In this document: piece after piece, positions 47,025 through 56,428 of the stretch
How the letters are laid out: every line of letters starts with the position of its first letter
Position numbering within the stretch: the first letter of the stretch is position 1
Origin: an uncultured Psychroserpens sp.
GTDB taxonomy: Bacteria > Bacteroidota > Bacteroidia > Flavobacteriales > Flavobacteriaceae
Assembly (NCBI RefSeq): GCF_947503375.1
Contig: NZ_CANNDQ010000005.1
Location: forward strand, 248,001 to 312,000
DNA: 64,000 nt
Direction of reading: 5' to 3'
Notes under the pieces: model-generated
What the model was told of the DNA's origin: nothing
Database searches by the model: none
What the model saw: the letters and a program-made list of their open reading frames with translations, nothing else
Made by a program: the position numbers and the translations under genes

Positions 47025-48086
47025 ATCCCAACGCTTCATATAAGTAATGAATTTTTCACTTAAACCTTCATTCAATAGGTAGTCTTCTGTTACAGGAAGT
47101 GGAGTTGGTTCAAAATTTGAATTGCTTCGTACTTGTTTTGGAAAATCATGATGTAAAATGGCAGAACGTCCAATAGTCACAAAATCTACACCTTTACCTA
47201 ATATATGTTGAACATCTTGTCCGGAATTAATTTTACCAGCAACGGTAAGCTTAACAGCTTTGAAGTCTAAATTGGTAAAATGCTCCAATAAACTTTGATG
47301 TTGATGTTCTATTTCTTCAGGGTTTTTGAAACAATCCCAAAGTGAAATGTCTAAAAAATCTATTTGACTTTCATTAATAAATCGTTGGCAAATTGTTTTT
47401 ATTTCTTGTAGTTGCATCCCAAAACGTTCAGGAGATAATCGTACACCTAGTAAAAAATTTGACCCACAAGTTGCTCTAATCCCATCAATAATTTCAAATA
47501 AAAGACGAGCTCTATTTTTTAGGTTACCACCATAAATATCAGTTCTTTTATTAATTGTAGGGCTTAAAAACTGGGTTAAAATATAACCATGAGCACCATG
47601 TACTTCAACACCATCATAGCCTACTTGTTTAGCGCGTACCGCAGCAGCAATAAAATCATCTCGTAGCTTATGAACCTCTTCTAAAGTGAGCGCTCGTGCA
47701 TTATATTTTTTATGTTCTGAGGGACAAACAGCTTTTTGTTTTATAACTTCAAAAGGTGAGCGCATACCTGCATGATGTAATTGTATTACTGCTAGACTAC
47801 CAGATGCTTTAATCCCTTTTGCTAGGCGCATATGACCTTTAGTATGGATGTCTGAAAAAATACCCAATTGACCAGGAAACCCTTTTCCTATAGCTTGCAC
47901 ATGCGAAGCACATGTCATTGTTAACCCAAATCCACCTCTAGCTCTCATGGTTAACCAGTGATACTCGTCATTTGATAGTGAACCATCTTCATGGCTTTGA
48001 GTATTTGTCATTGGAGCCAACATAAACCTGTTTTTCATGGTAGCACCACAAGCAAATTGTACAGCATCTAAAGGTAAATGTTTCAT
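47004..48086 (-). CDS. NADH:flavin oxidoreductase, Old Yellow Enzyme family
   Basis: 360 residues, a (beta/alpha)8 FMN protein. 'FMLAPMTNTQ' (21-30) begins the fold, the substrate pair His163/His166 is in 'EVHGAHGYILTQFLSP', and the FMN phosphate site is near 'VTIGRSAILHHD' at the C-terminus. The family reduces activated double bonds of enals, enones or nitro compounds with NAD(P)H; the physiological substrate is unknown. Its ATG directly follows the stop of the TPR gene with no gap, so the two are co-transcribed. Confidence 0.9.
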   Translation of the reverse strand: MKHLPLDAVQFACGATMKNRFMLAPMTNTQSHEDGSLSNDEYHWLTMRARGGFGLTMTCASHVQAIGKGFPGQLGIFSDIHTKGHMRLAKGIKASGSLAVIQLHHAGMRSPFEVIKQKAVCPSEHKKYNARALTLEEVHKLRDDFIAAAVRAKQVGYDGVEVHGAHGYILTQFLSPTINKRTDIYGGNLKNRARLLFEIIDGIRATCGSNFLLGVRLSPERFGMQLQEIKTICQRFINESQIDFLDISLWDCFKNPEEIEHQHQSLLEHFTNLDFKAVKLTVAGKINSGQDVQHILGKGVDFVTIGRSAILHHDFPKQVRSNSNFEPTPLPVTEDYLLNEGLSEKFITYMKRWDGFVIKK

Positions 48087-49106
48087 TTATTCGCTTTGGT
48101 TTAACCATTCATCAAAATTGCTTAGTTTATCAGAGTTTGTGTCTAACCATGTTTCAGAGTTTGGATTGACCGACTGCATGACGTAATAGCAATATGCAGC
48201 CATATGTTCACTCTTTGCAAGTGCATAGAAAAAAGGCACATAAAAGTCCCAGTAGATACTAGCATGCTTCTTTTTCTTTAATTCACCTAATACAGTGAAA
48301 AAGGAGTCGGTGTTTTCGATAAATAACTCATCTTCGGTTTTGCCTTCATTTTCTTCTAAAGATTTTGAGGCTTCTAACATAGATATCATGAGTTCAGCTG
48401 GGCCAAAATCATCGTCTTCATCAGGAAACGATAATGATATGTTTATTGTGTTTGGCTTGTTATTATCTCGACTTACGTTACTTTTCATAATCGTTTGAAC
48501 CAAATTAGCAGCTTCCTTAGCCCTAGCTGTATTGGGTTCTAAGAATAAGAAATAATGTAAATTCATTAAAGCTTGCGCTCTTTTTTTATTGTTGTAATTT
48601 ATGTATCCTAGGACAAGATGGCTACTGGGATGATCTTTTTTTACCTCTATACCTTGGGCGATAATATCTTCAGCATTTTTAAAATCTTGTAATCTATAAT
48701 AGTTCAAGGCTAAGTTATAATACATTAAACCTTCATTTTTAAACTTTTTAATGCCTTTTTTCAAGAGCTTTATAGATTCTTGGGTCTTTCCTAAATTATC
48801 TAGACTAGATCCTTTTGTTAAGTAAGCTTCTTTTAGATGCTTATCGTTGTTTTTTATAACAATATCACTATGTTTTATGGCATTTTCATAATCTCTCATA
48901 TAAAAGTAAGTTAAAGAGATCTCATAATTGACTAATGAGGATTTTGGTTCAATTTTTAACGCCTTTTTGTAAGTTTCTATTGCTTTATCATAATTACCAT
49001 CTTCATGATGACTTATGCCTTCTTCAACATAACTATTGATGGTGTCTTCTTGTGCATGAGTAAAATTAAAGCAGAGTAGAAAGAGTAGGAAATAGTAAGT
49101 TTTCAT
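48087..49106 (-). CDS. Secreted TPR-repeat protein
   Basis: 339 residues from the ATG at 49106, which gives a signal peptide ('YFLLFLLCFNFTHAQ'); a longer frame from 49190 would put 28 extra residues before it and is rejected. Five or so tetratricopeptide units follow ('GISHHEDGNYDKAIETYKKAL', 'GSSLDNLGKTQESIKLLKKGI', 'ALNYYRLQDFKNAEDIIAQG', in part). An acidic C-terminal region follows the TPRs. Likely a periplasmic adaptor. Partner unknown. It lies directly before the Old Yellow Enzyme gene. Confidence 0.8.
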   Translation of the reverse strand: MKTYYFLLFLLCFNFTHAQEDTINSYVEEGISHHEDGNYDKAIETYKKALKIEPKSSLVNYEISLTYFYMRDYENAIKHSDIVIKNNDKHLKEAYLTKGSSLDNLGKTQESIKLLKKGIKKFKNEGLMYYNLALNYYRLQDFKNAEDIIAQGIEVKKDHPSSHLVLGYINYNNKKRAQALMNLHYFLFLEPNTARAKEAANLVQTIMKSNVSRDNNKPNTINISLSFPDEDDDFGPAELMISMLEASKSLEENEGKTEDELFIENTDSFFTVLGELKKKKHASIYWDFYVPFFYALAKSEHMAAYCYYVMQSVNPNSETWLDTNSDKLSNFDEWLNQSE

Positions 49107-49182
49107 GGGTTGAACATTTTTATTTACATAAATATGCAAAAACTTTACTGAGCTACAAAGTGAATTCTTTACAAAACAAGAT

Positions 49183-50343
49183 CTATTCAATTAGAAGTGT
49201 TTTAATAAATCGTTTGTTATTGAATTTAAAAACAGCTAAATATTGAGAAGCAGCAATACTATCTATAGAAACTGTTTGTTCTTGTTCAGTTAAGGTGTTT
49301 TCATAGACTTGCTTACCTAACATGTCAATAAGTTTAAAGTTTACTGACTGCTGTATAGGGTGCTCAAATGTAATATTCAAATAGTTGTTTGAAGGGTTAG
49401 GCGTTATACGAATAAAGTTATTCAGGTTTTCCTGTTCGTCAATGCTCAATGTTTCATAAGCAACCGCAAACTCCATTGCTGCACCTAAAGCACCTTTGGT
49501 GACTTCAAATAAATAACTCACATCCATATTAGTCAATACATCGCTTGAGGTATGTACATATGGTGATTCATTCTTCTCAAATAAACCTGTAATGATTTGT
49601 CCATTGTTTTCAAATGGAATGTAATCTGAAGCGTAAGCAGAGGAGATTTCTGTATTGAGATTTGAATATAACTCCATCAATACTGCTAAGCTATTAGTAA
49701 ATGCATTTGAAGCGGCATTATTTGATACTGGAGTGCTTTGATCACGTTCACAAACAATCGTATTATTGGTCATTCCACTAACACCTCCAACTTCATCAAT
49801 ATTGAATACCAATTTAATATCCATATTTTCAGGAATTACAGTATTATTTACATAATAATTACTGCCAATTAAGCCATCTTCTTCTCCCGAAAAATGTATG
49901 AATTTTATAGAGTACTCTGTTTCTATGTCTTTTAGAAGTCTTGCTAATTCTAATAATAATACGGTTCCAGAACCATTGTCGTTTGTGCCAGTACCATTTA
50001 TACTATCGTAATGCGCATCAATAATTAAAAAAGTGTTTGGATAGAGTGTTCCAGTTTTGGTTACTATAATATTGTTACTGCTTCCTGAAGAATAAGTGAA
50101 AGGTTGCAATACAATGTCTGTATAACCCAAACTTAGATAACGTGATGTGATCCAATTTTCTACATTTGTTAATTGAGCAGATCCTACATCCTTAATACCA
50201 AAATTTTCATAAGTAGTGATGTCATTTAGTATATTTGTTTCAGAAGTATTTGAAACAATATCTGCATAAAACGTATTTAACGTTTGGGCATTAGTAAGTA
50301 TTACCGTAAATAGAATTAGGTATATGGTTATTGAGTATTTCAT
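49183..50343 (-). CDS. Secreted M28-family metallopeptidase with T9SS sorting tail
   Basis: 386 residues. The signal peptide ends 'ILTNAQ'. The M28 zinc-binding order is visible: His111 and Asp113 in 'DAHYDS', Asp122 in 'NDNGSG', Glu154/155 in 'SGEEDGLIGS', Asp183 in 'NIDEVGG', and a late His in 'SPYVHTSSD'. The last ~75 residues form a type A T9SS sorting domain ('ITPNPSNNYLNI'). It is probably an extracellular aminopeptidase. The exact peptide specificity is unknown. Confidence 0.88.
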   Translation of the reverse strand: MKYSITIYLILFTVILTNAQTLNTFYADIVSNTSETNILNDITTYENFGIKDVGSAQLTNVENWITSRYLSLGYTDIVLQPFTYSSGSSNNIIVTKTGTLYPNTFLIIDAHYDSINGTGTNDNGSGTVLLLELARLLKDIETEYSIKFIHFSGEEDGLIGSNYYVNNTVIPENMDIKLVFNIDEVGGVSGMTNNTIVCERDQSTPVSNNAASNAFTNSLAVLMELYSNLNTEISSAYASDYIPFENNGQIITGLFEKNESPYVHTSSDVLTNMDVSYLFEVTKGALGAAMEFAVAYETLSIDEQENLNNFIRITPNPSNNYLNITFEHPIQQSVNFKLIDMLGKQVYENTLTEQEQTVSIDSIAASQYLAVFKFNNKRFIKTLLIE

Positions 50344-50362
50344 AGAAAATGTGATTTGGGAG

Positions 50363-50629
50363 TTACTGTCTATATAAGAAATAATTATTAACTAATTCTA
50401 TGTAGATGCGTTTGGCTTCATCTTGAGACACATCTTGCACTTGAAATAAAGCATTGGTTTTAAAAGCATTGATTATAGGTTTACTACTACTTGGTCTACC
50501 ATAATCGTTTGTAGCTTTTTTATAGTAGGCATAAAGGCGCAATAAGAAATCAGCAGGAAAAGGCTCAGTATGTGCATTGATGCGATCTACTGCTTCTTTG
50601 AACTTGATATCTAACTCTTCTGAAGTCAT
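50363..50629 (-). CDS. Acyl-CoA-binding protein
   Basis: 88 residues, the normal ACBP size. 'FLLRLYAYYKKATNDYGRPS' carries the YKQAT-like acyl-CoA site (here YKKAT), and the C-terminal 'DEAKRIYIELVNNYF' completes the four-helix fold. It buffers long-chain acyl-CoA for lipid synthesis. The 4-bp overlap with psd suggests co-translation in a phospholipid operon. Confidence 0.85.
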   Translation of the reverse strand: MTSEELDIKFKEAVDRINAHTEPFPADFLLRLYAYYKKATNDYGRPSSSKPIINAFKTNALFQVQDVSQDEAKRIYIELVNNYFLYRQ

Positions 50630-51279
50630 ATTTTTTCAGCAATGATACTTTCTCCTCCTCTTACTTTTTGGTTCAATTGTACTTTGATATCTGCATCAAG
50701 TGGTAAAAATAAATCGACACGAGAGCCAAACTTTATAAATCCAGAATCTGATCCTTGAATAGCATTATCATTTATTTTTGCGTAATTAACGATACGTTTT
50801 GCTAAAGCACCAGCAATTTGTCTGTATAGCACTTTTCCAAAGTTGTCATTTTCAACAACAACGGTTGTACGTTCATTTTCTTCACTGGCTTTAGGGTGCC
50901 ATGCTACTAGATATTTTCCTGGATGGTATTTACTATAAGTAACATTTCCGCTTATGGGGTAGCGAGTAACATGTACATTTATGGGCGACATAAATACAGA
51001 TACTTGAATGCGTTTTTCTTTAAAAACCTCCTTTTCAAAAACCTCTTCAATAACTACTACTTTTCCATCTACAGGAGATACAACAGTATGGTTTTCTAGT
51101 TTAGTGTTGCGTTTAGGATTTCTAAAGAACTGTAAAATTAGAATGAGAAATACCAAACCGATGAGCATAAGAAGCATTCTTACCCATTCAATAGCTACAA
51201 ACCTGTCAATTGCGATAATTGAAATGATAACTACGACTAACGTTATGAAAATAATTTTATAACCTTCTTTATGAAACAT
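50626..51279 (-). CDS. psd: Phosphatidylserine decarboxylase, short proenzyme type
   Basis: 217 residues. Two N-terminal hydrophobic segments (about 8-26 and 34-50) anchor it. 'VVSPVDGKVVVIEE' and 'VFMSPINVHVTRYP' are PSD motifs. The autocatalytic cleavage site is Gly185-Ser186 in 'IKFGSRVDLFLP', where Ser becomes the pyruvoyl group. It makes phosphatidylethanolamine. Overlaps cdsA by 11 bp and the ACBP gene by 4 bp; phosphatidylserine synthase is not in this window. Confidence 0.93.
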   Translation of the reverse strand: MFHKEGYKIIFITLVVVIISIIAIDRFVAIEWVRMLLMLIGLVFLILILQFFRNPKRNTKLENHTVVSPVDGKVVVIEEVFEKEVFKEKRIQVSVFMSPINVHVTRYPISGNVTYSKYHPGKYLVAWHPKASEENERTTVVVENDNFGKVLYRQIAGALAKRIVNYAKINDNAIQGSDSGFIKFGSRVDLFLPLDADIKVQLNQKVRGGESIIAEKI

Positions 51280-52090
51280 ATGTTACGAGTCTTAAAAACA
51301 AAAATATAAATGGTGCTGCAAAAATAATGCTATCCAAACGATCTAATAGACCTCCATGACCAGGCATAATAACGCCACTATCTTTTACATTGGCCTGACG
51401 TTTGAACTTAGATTCGATCAAATCACCTAATGTACCAAAAACACTTACAATGATACTTAATATTAACCAATTTGTAAAACTTAATGTCTCAGTAAAGTTA
51501 GCAATAAAATAACTTGCAATACATGAAAAGAAGAGTCCGCCTAAAAATCCTTCAACTGTCTTTTTTGGGGAAATTCTAGGGAATAACTTTTGTTTTCCAA
51601 AATTTTTACCTACTAAATATGCAAACGTATCATTGACCCAAACTAAAATAAAAGTGCCAAGAAGTAATAATGGCGTAAAGCTTTGATTGAAATTTGCTAC
51701 AGATATTAAGAATACAAATCCACTAGATAAATAAAAGGTAGTGATGATAAAGCGTTTAGAACTAAACAATGGAATGGTTTTTTCTGAGAACAAATCTTTA
51801 ATTAAGATGAGCTGAACAAATATGGTAATGACCAATAGAATTTGACAAGCTTCGTCGTGTCCGTTAGAAGAATTAGAAATTAATTCCCAATAAGCGAAAC
51901 CTAAGTATAAAATAGCAAAAACTACATATGGGAAAAAGCTTTTTAATTGAATTAGCTTTTTAAATTCTGCCATACAAATGATACCAAAAACAAAAAACAA
52001 TGCTACAAGAGTATGTTGCCAAAATAAAGAAGCAATAAGAAGAGAAACATATAATAGCCCTGAAAGTGTTCTTTTGCCTATTTCTTTCAT
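51269..52090 (-). CDS. cdsA: Phosphatidate cytidylyltransferase
   Basis: 273 residues with about eight transmembrane helices. The CDS signature is seen near the C-terminus: 'SKFKRQANVKDSGVIMPGHGG' continuing into 'LLDRLDS', with K-D-x-G and H-G-G-x-x-D-R-x-D. 'FPRISPKKTVEGFLGGLF' is a further CdsA landmark. It makes CDP-diacylglycerol, the precursor of PE and PG/cardiolipin. Directly after the LUD gene (0-bp gap) and overlapping psd. Confidence 0.95.
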   Translation of the reverse strand: MKEIGKRTLSGLLYVSLLIASLFWQHTLVALFFVFGIICMAEFKKLIQLKSFFPYVVFAILYLGFAYWELISNSSNGHDEACQILLVITIFVQLILIKDLFSEKTIPLFSSKRFIITTFYLSSGFVFLISVANFNQSFTPLLLLGTFILVWVNDTFAYLVGKNFGKQKLFPRISPKKTVEGFLGGLFFSCIASYFIANFTETLSFTNWLILSIIVSVFGTLGDLIESKFKRQANVKDSGVIMPGHGGLLDRLDSIIFAAPFIFLFLRLVTYVS

Positions 52091-52696
52091 TTATAAATCT
52101 TCTAAAAGTAGCAAATAAAGGTTTTTTGAGCTACTTCCGTATGTGAGAAAATCTTTATCTTCAACTGTTTTGAAGTGCTTTATTGTAGTGATATTAGTTG
52201 GGATTTTCTCTCTGTTTTTTCCTTTAATACCTCTAAGACCTTCACCAATGTTTTGAACAAACTGGCTTGTTGTGGCATAGATGATAAAGTTACTAGGTAA
52301 TTCTTTCAACTTTTTTTCAGCTATTTGATTTGAAGATATTAAAAGAGAGCCATCATCAGATATTAAATACTCACATGTAGATAGAAAAAATGTACTTTCT
52401 GAAACGGTATTAGTAACCTTAAAATCAAAATCTTTAAAAAGCGCTTCCAAACGTTTATCTAACAATAATACTTTTTTATCACCCCAACTATTTTCAGTCA
52501 AGATATTCTTTAAACTACTATTCACTTCCTGCATGTTTTCGCAGTATAGAAATTTGCCACCATTGGCTTTAAAATTTATAGTGAATTGTTCGTCTATAGG
52601 CAGCTTTATTTCAGGCATATACTTGCCTCTCTCTTCGCTTTTTATGTGATCTTCTGGTGTGTCTTTTAAACCGAAGATTTTACGAAATAGACTCAT
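52091..52696 (-). CDS. LUD-domain protein (LutC/YkgG family)
   Basis: 201 residues, soluble. The LUD fold is indicated by 'GGKFLYCENMQEVNSSL', 'TESTFFLSTCEYLISDDGSLLISSNQIAE' (in part) and 'NFIIYATTSQFVQNIGEGL'. Named LutC homologues serve in lactate utilisation with LutA/LutB, but those genes are absent here, so a lactate role is not supported. It abuts cdsA and may serve in the phospholipid operon or have a separate role; not known. Confidence 0.75.
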   Translation of the reverse strand: MSLFRKIFGLKDTPEDHIKSEERGKYMPEIKLPIDEQFTINFKANGGKFLYCENMQEVNSSLKNILTENSWGDKKVLLLDKRLEALFKDFDFKVTNTVSESTFFLSTCEYLISDDGSLLISSNQIAEKKLKELPSNFIIYATTSQFVQNIGEGLRGIKGKNREKIPTNITTIKHFKTVEDKDFLTYGSSSKNLYLLLLEDL

Positions 52697-52737
52697 TTAA
52701 GGAATTGCTATTAACCTAGTTTTTATATTGTACTTAC

Positions 52738-52745
52738 CAAATATA
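52738..52745 (-). promoter_or_regulatory. -7 element of the LUD-cdsA-psd operon
   Basis: Minus-strand TATATTTG fully matches TAnnTTTG, 42 bp before the LUD start and adjoining the ftsH terminator. No TTG at -33. Confidence 0.45.
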
Positions 52746-52784
52746 AAAAAACTTAAATTAATGATTAGTTAATTTAAGTTTTTT
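52745..52784 (-). terminator. Terminator of rsfS-ftsH
   Basis: Arms 52745-52761 and 52769-52784 (core ACTTAAATTAA/TTAATTTAAGT) with a 7-base loop, followed by T on the minus strand, 15 bp after the ftsH stop. Confidence 0.8.
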
Positions 52785-52799
52785 ATAAGATTATAGAGG

Positions 52800-54764
52800 C
52801 TACTCTTCTTCAGTTTTCGAAGCTGTTTTGTCTTCAACGAGCTCTTTTTTCTCAAAAGGACGCTTTCCAAAGATTTTTTCTAGATTATCTTTAAATATCA
52901 CTTCCTTTTCTAATAAGACTTCGGCAAGTTCAGTAAGTTTATCTTTATGTTGTTCTAATAGGCTAATCGCTCGTTGGTATTGTTTCTCTACAATATCAGA
53001 AATTTCATTATCAATTAGTTCTGCAGTTTGTTCACTATAGGGCTTAGTAAAACCGTATTCAGATTGACCAGAGGAATCATAATAAGTTAGGTTTCCTACT
53101 TTATCACTTAATCCATATATAGTAACCATTGCTCTTGCTTGCTTTGTGACTTTTTCCAGATCACTTAATGCACCAGTAGATATTTTGTCAAAAATAACTT
53201 TTTCTGCAGCTCTGCCACCTAGTGCAGCACACATTTCATCTAACATTTGTTCTGGCCTAACGATAAGACGCTCTTCTGGTAGATACCATGCAGCACCCAA
53301 CGATTGTCCGCGTGGTACAATAGTAACTTTTACCAAAGGAGCAGCATGTTCTAACATCCAGCTAACCGTTGCATGACCAGCTTCGTGAAAAGCAATTGCT
53401 TTTTTCTCTTCCTTGGTTATGATCTTATTTTTCTTTTCCAGACCACCAACGATTCTATCTACTGCATCTAAGAAATCCTGCTTATCAACGGCTTTCTTCC
53501 CATTACGTGCAGCAATTAGCGCAGCTTCGTTACATACATTGGCAATATCTGCTCCAGAGAAACCAGGAGTTTGTTTAGCTAAGAAATCTATATCTAACTT
53601 TTCAGATTGTTTAATGGGTCTTAAATGTACTTCAAAAATTTCTTTACGCTCTCTAACGTCTGGTAGATCAACAAAAATTTGCCTATCAAAACGGCCAGCA
53701 CGCATTAAAGCTTTATCTAGCACGTCAGCTCTATTAGTAGCTGCCAATACAATAACATTTGTATTGGTGCCAAAACCGTCCATTTCAGTTAATAATTGAT
53801 TTAATGTGTTTTCACGTTCGTCATTAGATCCTGAAAAATTACTTTTCCCACGAGCTCTACCAATGGCGTCTATCTCATCAATGAATATGATTGCTGGTGA
53901 TTTTTCCTTAGCTTGTTTGAAAAGATCTCGTACTCTAGAAGCACCAACTCCAACAAACATTTCAACGAAATCTGATCCTGACAAAGAGAAGAACGGAACT
54001 TTAGCTTCACCAGCTACAGCTTTAGCCAAAAGAGTTTTTCCTGTACCAGGTTGACCTACTAGTAAAGCACCTTTAGGTATTTTTCCACCTAATGAGGTGT
54101 ATTTTTCGGGATTCTTTAAGAAATCTACTATTTCTTGTACCTCTTCTTTAGCACCTTCTAATCCTGCAACGTCTCTAAATGATGTTTTTACATCGGTTTT
54201 TTCATCAAATAATTTTGCTTTAGATTTTCCGATATTGAAAATTTGTCCGCCAGCTCCACCACCAGCTCCACCAGACATTCGCCTCATTATAAAAATCCAT
54301 ACACCAATTATTAAAATGAATGGAAGTAAAGAGAATATAAAATTACCCCAAACATTTTCTTCAGTTTTATAGGATGTTGGAACGAATACATTATTATCTG
54401 CTTCATTGATGCCTTCGATCTTCTTTTGGAATAATTCGAGTTCACCAAACTCAAATGTGTAATTTGGTTGAGGCGTTACAGAAGGCAAAATATTACTTGG
54501 TTTAGAATTTTTATGAATTTCTTTTTCAAGTGCATCTTTTGTTAAATAAACTCTAGCCTCTCTGCCGTTAACAATGTCTACTTTTGCTACATCACCATCT
54601 CTCATGTAGTCAAAAAACTCTGATGGATTTATTTGCTTAGATGATGAGCCTCCAAAACCACCAGAAAATAAATTGATCGCTAAAAAAGCTGCTATGATTA
54701 TACCATAGATCCAATAGGGATTAAATTTTGGTTTTTTGTTTATATTTTTATTGTCTTTTGCCAT
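52800..54764 (-). CDS. ftsH: ATP-dependent zinc metalloprotease FtsH
   Basis: 654 residues. Two transmembrane segments (about 17-34 and 139-160) flank a periplasmic domain. The AAA module has Walker A 'GQPGTGKT' (237-244; Gln replaces the more usual Pro) and Walker B 'FIDEID' (294-299); the zinc site is 'HEAGH' (460-464). It degrades misfolded and short-lived membrane and cytosolic proteins. In E. coli FtsH also sets the amount of LpxC; whether that holds here is unknown. Downstream of rsfS. Confidence 0.98.
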   Translation of the reverse strand: MAKDNKNINKKPKFNPYWIYGIIIAAFLAINLFSGGFGGSSSKQINPSEFFDYMRDGDVAKVDIVNGREARVYLTKDALEKEIHKNSKPSNILPSVTPQPNYTFEFGELELFQKKIEGINEADNNVFVPTSYKTEENVWGNFIFSLLPFILIIGVWIFIMRRMSGGAGGGAGGQIFNIGKSKAKLFDEKTDVKTSFRDVAGLEGAKEEVQEIVDFLKNPEKYTSLGGKIPKGALLVGQPGTGKTLLAKAVAGEAKVPFFSLSGSDFVEMFVGVGASRVRDLFKQAKEKSPAIIFIDEIDAIGRARGKSNFSGSNDERENTLNQLLTEMDGFGTNTNVIVLAATNRADVLDKALMRAGRFDRQIFVDLPDVRERKEIFEVHLRPIKQSEKLDIDFLAKQTPGFSGADIANVCNEAALIAARNGKKAVDKQDFLDAVDRIVGGLEKKNKIITKEEKKAIAFHEAGHATVSWMLEHAAPLVKVTIVPRGQSLGAAWYLPEERLIVRPEQMLDEMCAALGGRAAEKVIFDKISTGALSDLEKVTKQARAMVTIYGLSDKVGNLTYYDSSGQSEYGFTKPYSEQTAELIDNEISDIVEKQYQRAISLLEQHKDKLTELAEVLLEKEVIFKDNLEKIFGKRPFEKKELVEDKTASKTEEE

Positions 54765-54796
54765 TATATCTTTACCACTATAGTGGATGTGTTTTA

Positions 54797-55168
54797 TTAG
54801 TAACTAGTTTCTATAACTGTTGTTTTTGCATCTCCCCAAAGGCTCTCAATCTCATAATATGCTCTGATATGTTTTTGAAACACATGCACTACTACATTAA
54901 CATAATCAATTAAAACCCATTCAGCATTATCTAAACCTTCAACATGCCATGGGTTGTCTTTCAATTCTTTGCTAACCTTTTTCTGTATGGAATTTACTAT
55001 GGCGTTAACTTGTGTGTTTGAAGTTCCTTCGCATATAATAAAATAATCACAGACTGTGTTTTCAATTTCTCTTAAATCCAGAATTGTTATTTCTTTTCCT
55101 TTTACATCTTCAATACCAGCTATAACTGTTGTTATGAGTTGATCTGGGTTCGTATTTTTTTTCGCCAT
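54797..55168 (-). CDS. rsfS: Ribosome silencing factor RsfS
   Basis: 123 residues. 'DYFIICEGTSNTQVNAIVNSI' (in part), 'PWHVEGLDNAEWVLIDYVNV' and 'HVFQKHIRAYYEIESLWGDA' are RsfS/Iojap hallmarks. It binds L14 (rplN, in this window) and blocks subunit joining under stress. It lies 32 bp before ftsH, an association conserved in Bacteroidota. Confidence 0.96.
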   Translation of the reverse strand: MAKKNTNPDQLITTVIAGIEDVKGKEITILDLREIENTVCDYFIICEGTSNTQVNAIVNSIQKKVSKELKDNPWHVEGLDNAEWVLIDYVNVVVHVFQKHIRAYYEIESLWGDAKTTVIETSY

Positions 55169-55188
55169 TAAATTGATTTAATTTTGTG

Positions 55189-55196
55189 CAAAGTTA
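55189..55196 (-). promoter_or_regulatory. -7 element of rsfS-ftsH
   Basis: Minus-strand TAACTTTG fully matches TAnnTTTG, 20 bp before the rsfS ATG. A TTG at -33 is not visible. Confidence 0.5.
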
Positions 55197-55266
55197 TTAT
55201 TTTTTTATGTCTTATTAAGTTTAATTGCTGATAAGAAATTCTTAAAATTTTTTAACACAATCGTAC

Positions 55267-55998
55267 ATGCGTATAATCAAACTTAATGCCATTGACTCTA
55301 CCAACTCTTTTTTAAGGCAACTTAGCAATGAGGAACCCATTCAAGATTATACAGTAGTTACCTCTCAATTGCAAACCAAAGGAAGAGGGCAGATGGGTAC
55401 ACAGTGGAAATCTGAAGCAGGTAAAAACCTTGTTTTCAGTGTGTTTAAAGATGTTTCTAACATCAATTTACAACATCATTTTTATATGAGTATGATTGTT
55501 TCTTTAGCTGTATTTAAAGCTTTAGAAAGCTATAAGATCAAGAATTTAAAAATAAAATGGCCAAACGACATTTTGGCAGAACAGCAAAAAATTTCTGGAA
55601 TATTAATTGAAAACGTCATAAAATATAATCAAATTCAATCTTCTATTATAGGAATTGGAATTAACATCAATCAAGTTAAATTCGAAGATTTACCTAAGGC
55701 AACTTCTATGCAATTGATATCTGGTGTGTCTTTTAATAACGATGAAGTGCTTCATCAAGTATTACAATTTTTAAAATTTTATTTCGGTCTACTAAAACAA
55801 AATAAATTGGAAGCTATCAAGGAGGAGTATGAAAGTTATTTGTTTAGAAAAGAAAAACCGTCAACTTTCAAGGATCAGTCAAATCACATTTTTACAGGTT
55901 ATATTAAAGGAATTACAAATTCAGGCAACCTTAGAATATTAATAGAGGACAGTATTGTTAGAGAATTTGATTTAAAGGAAATAACTCTAGTTTACTAA
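55267..55998 (+). CDS. birA: Biotin--[acetyl-CoA-carboxylase] ligase (BirA, no DNA-binding domain)
   Basis: 243 residues. 'GRGQMG' (39-44) is the biotinyl-AMP loop, and 'KWPND' (97-101) and 'KISGILIE' (108-115) are further catalytic motifs. The N-terminal winged-helix of E. coli BirA is absent, so it is a group I enzyme that only biotinylates. Convergent with the SRPBCC gene (4-bp overlap). Confidence 0.93.
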   Translation: MRIIKLNAIDSTNSFLRQLSNEEPIQDYTVVTSQLQTKGRGQMGTQWKSEAGKNLVFSVFKDVSNINLQHHFYMSMIVSLAVFKALESYKIKNLKIKWPNDILAEQQKISGILIENVIKYNQIQSSIIGIGININQVKFEDLPKATSMQLISGVSFNNDEVLHQVLQFLKFYFGLLKQNKLEAIKEEYESYLFRKEKPSTFKDQSNHIFTGYIKGITNSGNLRILIEDSIVREFDLKEITLVY

Positions 55999-56390
55999 AT
56001 TGCAGTTGACATATTTGTAACTAACGTTTCAATAAACTTACCAATAGGACCTTTGATCATCATCGCCATCATAGGGTTGAAATCACCATTAAAGGTCAAC
56101 TGTGTTTCACTAGTACTATTGTCAACGGATGTAATATCTGCAGTGAGCGAAAAGTCTAATTTTCCGCCTGCAGCGCCTAGAACGATTTTATTTGATGGAA
56201 TAGCCTCTTTTTTCTTTAGTACTATTTCTGGCATTCCTTTTAAGGCAAATAAGAAAGTATCGTTGTCTAAAATTTCAAATTTACTTGTATTCTCTGGCAT
56301 TAATTTCTCAAAATTCTTAACATCAGATAAGAAATTAAAAGTCTCTTCAGCAGATTTGTTTATAGTTGTCTTTGGTGATTCTAAGTTCAT
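55995..56390 (-). CDS. SRPBCC (START-like) domain protein
   Basis: 131 residues. 'ESPKTTINKSAEETFNFLSD' is the usual start of a SRPBCC/polyketide-cyclase fold, followed by 'SLTADITSVDNSTSETQLTF'. The family binds hydrophobic ligands. Function unknown. Downstream of pyrE on the same strand (38-bp gap), which suggests co-transcription. Confidence 0.7.
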   Translation of the reverse strand: MNLESPKTTINKSAEETFNFLSDVKNFEKLMPENTSKFEILDNDTFLFALKGMPEIVLKKKEAIPSNKIVLGAAGGKLDFSLTADITSVDNSTSETQLTFNGDFNPMMAMMIKGPIGKFIETLVTNMSTAI

Positions 56391-56428
56391 TATAATTTAT
56401 GCTTATATGTTGTTTCTCTTCTCTACTC

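Noticed and set aside
52828..54372. Series of plus-strand frames opposite ftsH
   Set aside because: Ser-rich shadow translations of a highly conserved gene on the other strand.
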